9,378 nt of DNA from positions 1 to 9,378 of the forward strand of contig JAUZFY010000214.1 in NCBI GenBank assembly GCA_030840185.1. Reading direction: 5' to 3'. Under the pieces are notes generated by a model. It saw nothing but the letters and a program-made list of their open reading frames with translations. It did not search any database and was not told the DNA's origin. Shown here piece after piece: positions 5,815 through 9,378 of the stretch. This stretch comes from Microbacteriaceae bacterium. Lineage in GTDB: Bacteria > Actinomycetota > Actinomycetes > Actinomycetales > Microbacteriaceae. Positions within the stretch are counted from its first letter, which is position 1. Every line of letters begins with the position of its first letter. Position numbers and translations under genes: made by a program.

Positions 5815-7383
5815 TCACTGACGAGTATCGTCGGTGGCGAGTTTGGTCGCCCGTGGCGAGACCTCAGCGTCCCGGTCGCTGTCGACCTCGTCGCTGTCGA
5901 ATTCGGCCCTGCGCTCAAGCACCGGCTCGACCTCGGACGTTATCGCGGTAAACGGCCCCGCGCCATCCCGAAGACCTGTGCGGTGCTTCGAAAGCGTCAT
6001 TTCGGCGTCGATCGGATCGTTCAACGGCCACATTGAGCGGCGCGGCACTTCGTTGAAGTCCTCTGGCAGCCACCCCGCCGCAAGATCGCTACGGCGGAAT
6101 GGTGGCACACCGGTCAGCACGACGCCGAGTGGCCGGATTCCCATGACCCGAAGTCGGACCATCACTTGCGCAAGGTCCGCCGAACGGGTCCAGCCGTAGC
6201 GCACCAGCACCACAATGCCGTCGGCATACGGAGCCACGAGTTCGAGCGTTGCCGGCTGCGTGATTGAGGTCGCTTCCATGACGGTGACATCGAAAGAGGA
6301 AACCAGGTTGCTGATGACGCCACGGATGCGCTGTTCCGCGTCGTACTCCCGCGGAAGGTGTTTTGGTGAGCCAGCGGGCAGCAGACTGAACCGTTCCCCT
6401 TCCACCGGCACTACCGCGTCATCGAGCGACGCCATCCCGTTCAGCACCTCAGCCAGACCGCCGGTGCCGGCGACCTCGAGGTGGGAGCGGATACCGCCAA
6501 AGAAGTCTCCCTCGACGAGGCACGTCGACCGACCTGTCCACGCCAGTGCTTCCGCGAGCCCGAGTCTCACTCCGGGCTGGCTCGCCGATCGGCTTGCCGG
6601 AACAAGCAGCAGAAATTTGGGTATCACGCCCCCATTGGCTTGCCTGATGGTCAGCTGCGTTTCCCGGAAGATGCGTTCGCGCCGCGCCATCCACCTCCGC
6701 CGGGCGGACCGGGGGGTGGAGCGCCACGGGAGTTCCCCGAGCACGGGTAGTCCGGAGATTCGCCGCACGTGGCTTGCCGAACGAATTCCGGTGTCGAGGC
6801 GCGCCCACAGAATGGCCACGATTAGCCCTAGGGCGAGGCCGGCGATTGCACCAAGGCCGAGGATGATCGGCAATTGGGGGGCCGAGGGTTGGGTGGGGGC
6901 TTGCGCGGGGATCCGCGGTTCGAGGGTGACCGAGTATCGGGTGTCAGCCGCCGAGTTCTCGAGGTTCCTCACCACGGCCGCCACGTTCGCGGCGACGGAA
7001 TTCGCGATCGCCGCGGCTTGCTGCGGGGTGGGGGCGTCGGCGGAGATCTGTAGAAGCACGGTTGTCGGCGGATTCGCTGCGGTCACCCTGGCGCCGAGCT
7101 GCTGCACGGTCGTCTTCAACCCAAGATCCCGAATGGTGTTACTCAGAACCTCCGAACTGTGGGCCAACTCTGGGTAGGACGTGATGCGCGCCAGGCTGAA
7201 TTGGGACCGCTCGAAGAGCGAGCCAGTTCCGGATTGCACCGAAAGGAAGGACATGGCGGACGCGGTGTACGTTCGCGGAATAGATGTCGCGACGGCGGAG
7301 GCGACCCAGACTCCAACGAGCACCCCCAGAATCAGCGCTATCCAGCGATCGCGGAAGATACGGAAGTATCCCTGATTTTCCAT
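5815..7383 (-). CDS. Wzz-like chain-length determinant with degenerate BY-kinase domain
   Basis: Probably controls the length or export of the polysaccharide made by the neighbouring Wzy-like protein. The 522 aa protein begins with a Wzz-type region: membrane segment about 15-34, an external domain (35-170) with the IPRTYTASA motif right after the first membrane segment, and a second membrane segment at 171-193. The cytoplasmic part (about 205-450) follows the order of BY-type tyrosine kinases: RRISGLPVLGELPW, ETQLTIRQA, LLLVPAS, CLVEGDFFGG, FSLLPAGSP, FDVTVME, YADGIVVLVRYGWTRSADL and LGVVLTG. The nucleotide-binding residues are missing: the Walker A place (262-272) has no GK[S/T], the Walker B place (363-370) ends VME rather than hydrophobic-D, and the acidic C-tail (484-522) has no tyrosine. 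It is probably a non-catalytic scaffold. ATG 7383 is chosen because AAGGAG (7397-7392) sits eight bases upstream. First gene of a two-gene operon. Confidence 0.85.
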   Translation of the reverse strand: MENQGYFRIFRDRWIALILGVLVGVWVASAVATSIPRTYTASAMSFLSVQSGTGSLFERSQFSLARITSYPELAHSSEVLSNTIRDLGLKTTVQQLGARVTAANPPTTVLLQISADAPTPQQAAAIANSVAANVAAVVRNLENSAADTRYSVTLEPRIPAQAPTQPSAPQLPIILGLGAIAGLALGLIVAILWARLDTGIRSASHVRRISGLPVLGELPWRSTPRSARRRWMARRERIFRETQLTIRQANGGVIPKFLLLVPASRSASQPGVRLGLAEALAWTGRSTCLVEGDFFGGIRSHLEVAGTGGLAEVLNGMASLDDAVVPVEGERFSLLPAGSPKHLPREYDAEQRIRGVISNLVSSFDVTVMEATSITQPATLELVAPYADGIVVLVRYGWTRSADLAQVMVRLRVMGIRPLGVVLTGVPPFRRSDLAAGWLPEDFNEVPRRSMWPLNDPIDAEMTLSKHRTGLRDGAGPFTAITSEVEPVLERRAEFDSDEVDSDRDAEVSPRATKLATDDTRQ

Positions 7384-7391
7384 CGAGCCTT

Positions 7392-7397
7392 CTCCTT
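7392..7397 (-). promoter_or_regulatory. Ribosome binding site of the wzz-like gene
   Basis: Read on the minus strand this is AAGGAG, eight bases before ATG 7383. It fixes the start there. The frame stays open for 29 more codons upstream (to 7470), but that stretch contains the promoter-like elements of the intergenic region and does not resemble protein sequence of the family. Confidence 0.7.
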
Positions 7398-7463
7398 CGG
7401 GTAGAGCGCGACACGTGAATGGAGACAAGAAGTATACCGTTTTGGCCCGGACATCGGTCAGGA

Positions 7464-7480
7464 GGCGCATTATATGCCCC
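7464..7480. repeat. Short imperfect palindrome overlapping a TATAAT element
   Basis: GGCGCAT (7464-7470) and ATGCCCC (7474-7480) form an inverted repeat with one mismatch around TAT; the inner GCAT-TAT-ATGC is perfect. It covers the minus-strand TATAAT hexamer and lies midway between the two divergent genes, as an operator for a dimeric repressor would. It could equally be a by-product of an AT-rich promoter element in GC-rich DNA. Confidence 0.35.
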
Positions 7481-7571
7481 CATCTGGCACAATATCAGCA
7501 GCGCTGATTCCCGACAGCGCCGGCGCGAGGCGTCAAGCTCAGAGCCGATTCGCTTACCCGGAAGATCGTCG

Positions 7572-9371
7572 ATGACTCAATCTGGTGCGCGAACCGGGTC
7601 AACGGTGGTTCGCCCCCGGCGAGTTTTCTGGGGAGCCATCGCGGCCTTGCTCGCTCTGCTGGCTTGCGCCGTCGCCGTCCTCGAACTCGTTCAGCGGCCC
7701 GGAACCCCTCCGGAACCGCCAGGGGCCGCGCCGCTTGGGTCCGTCTCGTATTCGGCCCCGCGTGATGCGCTCTTTGTCTCGGTGGTCGGGTCGGACAGCG
7801 CCCCTGGCACGAAGGCCCGCCCGCTCGCCACCGTACAACGGGCGATCACCATCGCTCGATCCGGTCAAACGATCGTGTTGCGGGCCGGCACCTACCACGA
7901 GCGCGTCACCGTGACCAAGGACAAGACGGTCACCATCCAGCCGTACCGCCGCGAGGTCGTATGGTTCGACGGCAGCATCGTCGTTGAGGGTTGGAAACGC
8001 GCCGGTGCCCTCTGGAGTGTGGATGGCTGGGCGGCCCGCTTCGACTCGAGTCCAACCTATAAGCGTGGCGCGCCAGATAACACCGAACCGGGTTGGGTGT
8101 TCCTCAACCCCGATTATTCCTTCGCCGCGAATCCGGAGCAGGTCTGGATCGACGGCACAAGCCAACGCCAGGTCGCGACGGTCGCGGACGTCACGCCGGG
8201 CACCTTCGCGGTTGACGAGGCCGCGAGCAAGATTTACCTCGGATCCGATCCCACCGGTCGTGAGGTGCGCGCAAGCGACAAGGTCAAGGCGCTGAGCGTG
8301 CAATCGAAGGACAGCATTCTCCGGGGCGTCGGAGTGCGGCGGTACGCCACCTCTGTACCCGGCTTTGGCACGGTAACTGTCGAGGCGAAGGGGGTGCGCC
8401 TTGAAAATATGATCATCGAGGACAACGCCACCACCGGGCTCTTCGTTGCGGCTGCCGACGCAGTCGTGAGCCACGTCACGGTGCGGGACAACGGATTGCT
8501 CGGAATGGGAGCGAACTACGCCGACCGATTGCGAGTGACCGGACTCGCGTCGAGCGGGAACAATCTGGAGCACTTCAACAATGCCCCGGTGTCTGGCGGC
8601 CTGAAGATCACCCGATCCCGGGGCGTCACTATCGAGCGAAGCCGGTTCGCTGAAAATGCGGGCCCAGGAGTCTGGTTCGACCAATCGGTGTACGACTCAA
8701 ACGTTGTCGGAAACGACATCCACGGCAACCGGGGGCACGGGCTGATTCTGGAGATCTCGGCCAAATTTGTCGTCGCCGGAAACCGCATTTTCGACAACCG
8801 GGACAGCGGAATCAAGGTCAATGACACCAGCAATGTGCAGATCTGGAACAACACTGTCACCACGAATGGTCGGGACCTCAGCGTTGTTCAGGATGACAGG
8901 CGGGCCAGCGACCCGACGATCCCGGGGCATGATCGACGACCCGGTCTGGCCAGCGACGAGATGCCGTGGGTGGTCGGGGCGGTCACGGTCAAAAACAACG
9001 TCTTCTCCGGCGCAAAGGCGGACTGTGTCGTCTGCGTCGAGGATTACTCCGGACAGATGACCGCGAAGCAAATGGGCGTTATCCTCGACGGCAACGCCTA
9101 CCAGCGGCAGAGTGCCGCGAGCCCACGGTGGTTGGTGGTCTGGTCCCGCGGGCAAGGTTCACCGCACACCTACAGGTCGCTGAAGGCCTTTCAGGCCGCG
9201 GCGAGGCAGGAGAAGCACGGCGCCGAGCTGAGCTTCGAGTCGGCGAGGGAGGCGAGCTGGCGCCAGTCCGAGACAGATCGGGCGGCGGCGACGGGTGTCG
9301 GTCGACTTCCGAAACCGATCAGCGCCCTGCTGCAGTGGGAAGACCCAGCGCCGGCGGTCGGCGTCAAATAG
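7572..9371 (+). CDS. Membrane-anchored right-handed parallel beta-helix protein, possible polysaccharide lyase or epimerase
   Basis: Predicted extracytoplasmic protein of 599 aa with a single N-terminal hydrophobic segment (about 18-40) after an arginine-rich start (RPRR), then a proline-rich linker (43-54). This looks like a signal anchor; LLAC at 29-32 is a poor lipobox. Residues 66-135 match the pectate-lyase-like entry segment: DALFVSVVGSDSAPGTKARPLATVQRAI, then VLRAGTYHERVTV. A beta-helix follows at about 245-480, with recurring turns such as SRGVTIERSRFAENAGPGVWF, SNVVGNDIHGNRGHGLILE, FVVAGNRIFDNRDSGIKV and NVQIWNNTV. The family includes polysaccharide lyases, hydrolases and C5-epimerases; I cannot name the catalytic residues. 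Cys485 and Cys488 may form a disulfide. Residues 510-599 seem to be a separate C-terminal segment. ATG 7572 has GGAAG seven bases upstream and directly precedes the signal segment; an earlier in-frame ATG at 7419 would put 51 residues unlike a secretion signal in front. Its neighbours suggest it acts on their polymer. Confidence 0.8.
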   Translation: MTQSGARTGSTVVRPRRVFWGAIAALLALLACAVAVLELVQRPGTPPEPPGAAPLGSVSYSAPRDALFVSVVGSDSAPGTKARPLATVQRAITIARSGQTIVLRAGTYHERVTVTKDKTVTIQPYRREVVWFDGSIVVEGWKRAGALWSVDGWAARFDSSPTYKRGAPDNTEPGWVFLNPDYSFAANPEQVWIDGTSQRQVATVADVTPGTFAVDEAASKIYLGSDPTGREVRASDKVKALSVQSKDSILRGVGVRRYATSVPGFGTVTVEAKGVRLENMIIEDNATTGLFVAAADAVVSHVTVRDNGLLGMGANYADRLRVTGLASSGNNLEHFNNAPVSGGLKITRSRGVTIERSRFAENAGPGVWFDQSVYDSNVVGNDIHGNRGHGLILEISAKFVVAGNRIFDNRDSGIKVNDTSNVQIWNNTVTTNGRDLSVVQDDRRASDPTIPGHDRRPGLASDEMPWVVGAVTVKNNVFSGAKADCVVCVEDYSGQMTAKQMGVILDGNAYQRQSAASPRWLVVWSRGQGSPHTYRSLKAFQAAARQEKHGAELSFESAREASWRQSETDRAAATGVGRLPKPISALLQWEDPAPAVGVK

Positions 9372-9378
9372 GCCACGC

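Larger units (their letters stand above)
7384..7571. promoter_or_regulatory. Divergent intergenic region with candidate promoters for the wzz-wzy operon
   Basis: These 188 bases separate the minus-strand wzz-like gene from the plus-strand beta-helix gene and are more AT-rich than their surroundings. On the minus strand there are two -10-like hexamers: TATACT (7436-7431), with a partial -35 TGACCG 18 bases before it, and a perfect TATAAT (7474-7469), with no good -35 (TGATAT at 17 bases). The first would give a leader of about 40 bases for the wzz-like gene. No convincing -10/-35 pair was found for the plus strand, although the beta-helix gene must be transcribed from here or from within it. 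The hexamers are matches by eye only. Confidence 0.45.

Noticed and set aside
5805..5918. Longer start for the wzy-like protein, 38 residues upstream of ATG 5804
   Set aside because: It would overlap the wzz-like coding region by about 100 bases, and the added residues are polar and low in similarity to membrane polymerases; ATG 5804 lies just after the upstream stop.
6215..7177. Plus-strand open frame of 320 codons inside the wzz-like gene
   Set aside because: Antisense shadow: Ser/Arg/Ala/Pro-rich with no motif, while the minus strand has a good ribosome binding site and Wzz family segments.
7419..7571. Earlier ATG for the beta-helix protein
   Set aside because: It would cover the intergenic promoter-like region and place 51 non-signal-like residues ahead of the anchor; ATG 7572 has a ribosome binding site and starts directly before the positively charged anchor.
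7599..8684. Minus-strand open frame of 361 codons opposite the beta-helix gene
   Set aside because: The plus-strand frame has recognisable beta-helix turns and a signal anchor; the reverse frame shows no domain and is explained by GC-rich codon bias.

Overview
The window looks like chromosomal DNA of a high-GC actinobacterium. Microbacteriaceae-like is my guess, from the GC-rich third positions, the GTG starts and the style of the CysQ/CysD/CysN sequences. It was not checked against any database. I see eight protein-coding genes, densely packed, and no RNA gene, insertion sequence, CRISPR array or long repeat.

Left part (1-4505, plus strand), a sulfate activation and transfer operon. It holds the 3' end of cysQ (PAP phosphatase), cysD and cysN (the two subunits of ATP sulfurylase), a PAPS-type sulfotransferase, and a small aminoglycoside-phosphotransferase-like kinase. 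cysQ/cysD, cysD/cysN and sulfotransferase/kinase overlap at their ends, and cysN and the sulfotransferase are 31 bases apart, so all five are probably co-transcribed. APS kinase (cysC) is neither fused to CysN nor visible, and may lie upstream. No APS/PAPS reductase or sulfite reductase gene is present. With a sulfotransferase and a PAP phosphatase in the same operon, this favours sulfation of a product over cysteine synthesis.

Middle part (4518-7383, minus strand), a polysaccharide assembly pair. A Wzz-like chain-length protein carries a C-terminal BY-kinase-like domain that has lost its nucleotide-binding motifs. After it comes a multi-pass Wzy/O-antigen-ligase-like membrane protein. The pair converges on the sulfation operon with only 12 bases between stop codons.

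Right part (7384-9371). A 188-base divergent intergenic region with promoter-like elements and a short palindrome leads into a plus-strand gene for a membrane-anchored right-handed beta-helix protein. This could be an enzyme that cuts or modifies the polymer.

Working model (inference): the locus makes a surface or secreted polysaccharide. Cytoplasmic precursors or glycolipids would be sulfated, and perhaps phosphorylated, by the left operon. They would be polymerised and length-controlled by the Wzy/Wzz pair and processed outside the membrane by the beta-helix protein. A sulfated exopolysaccharide in this kind of organism would be notable.
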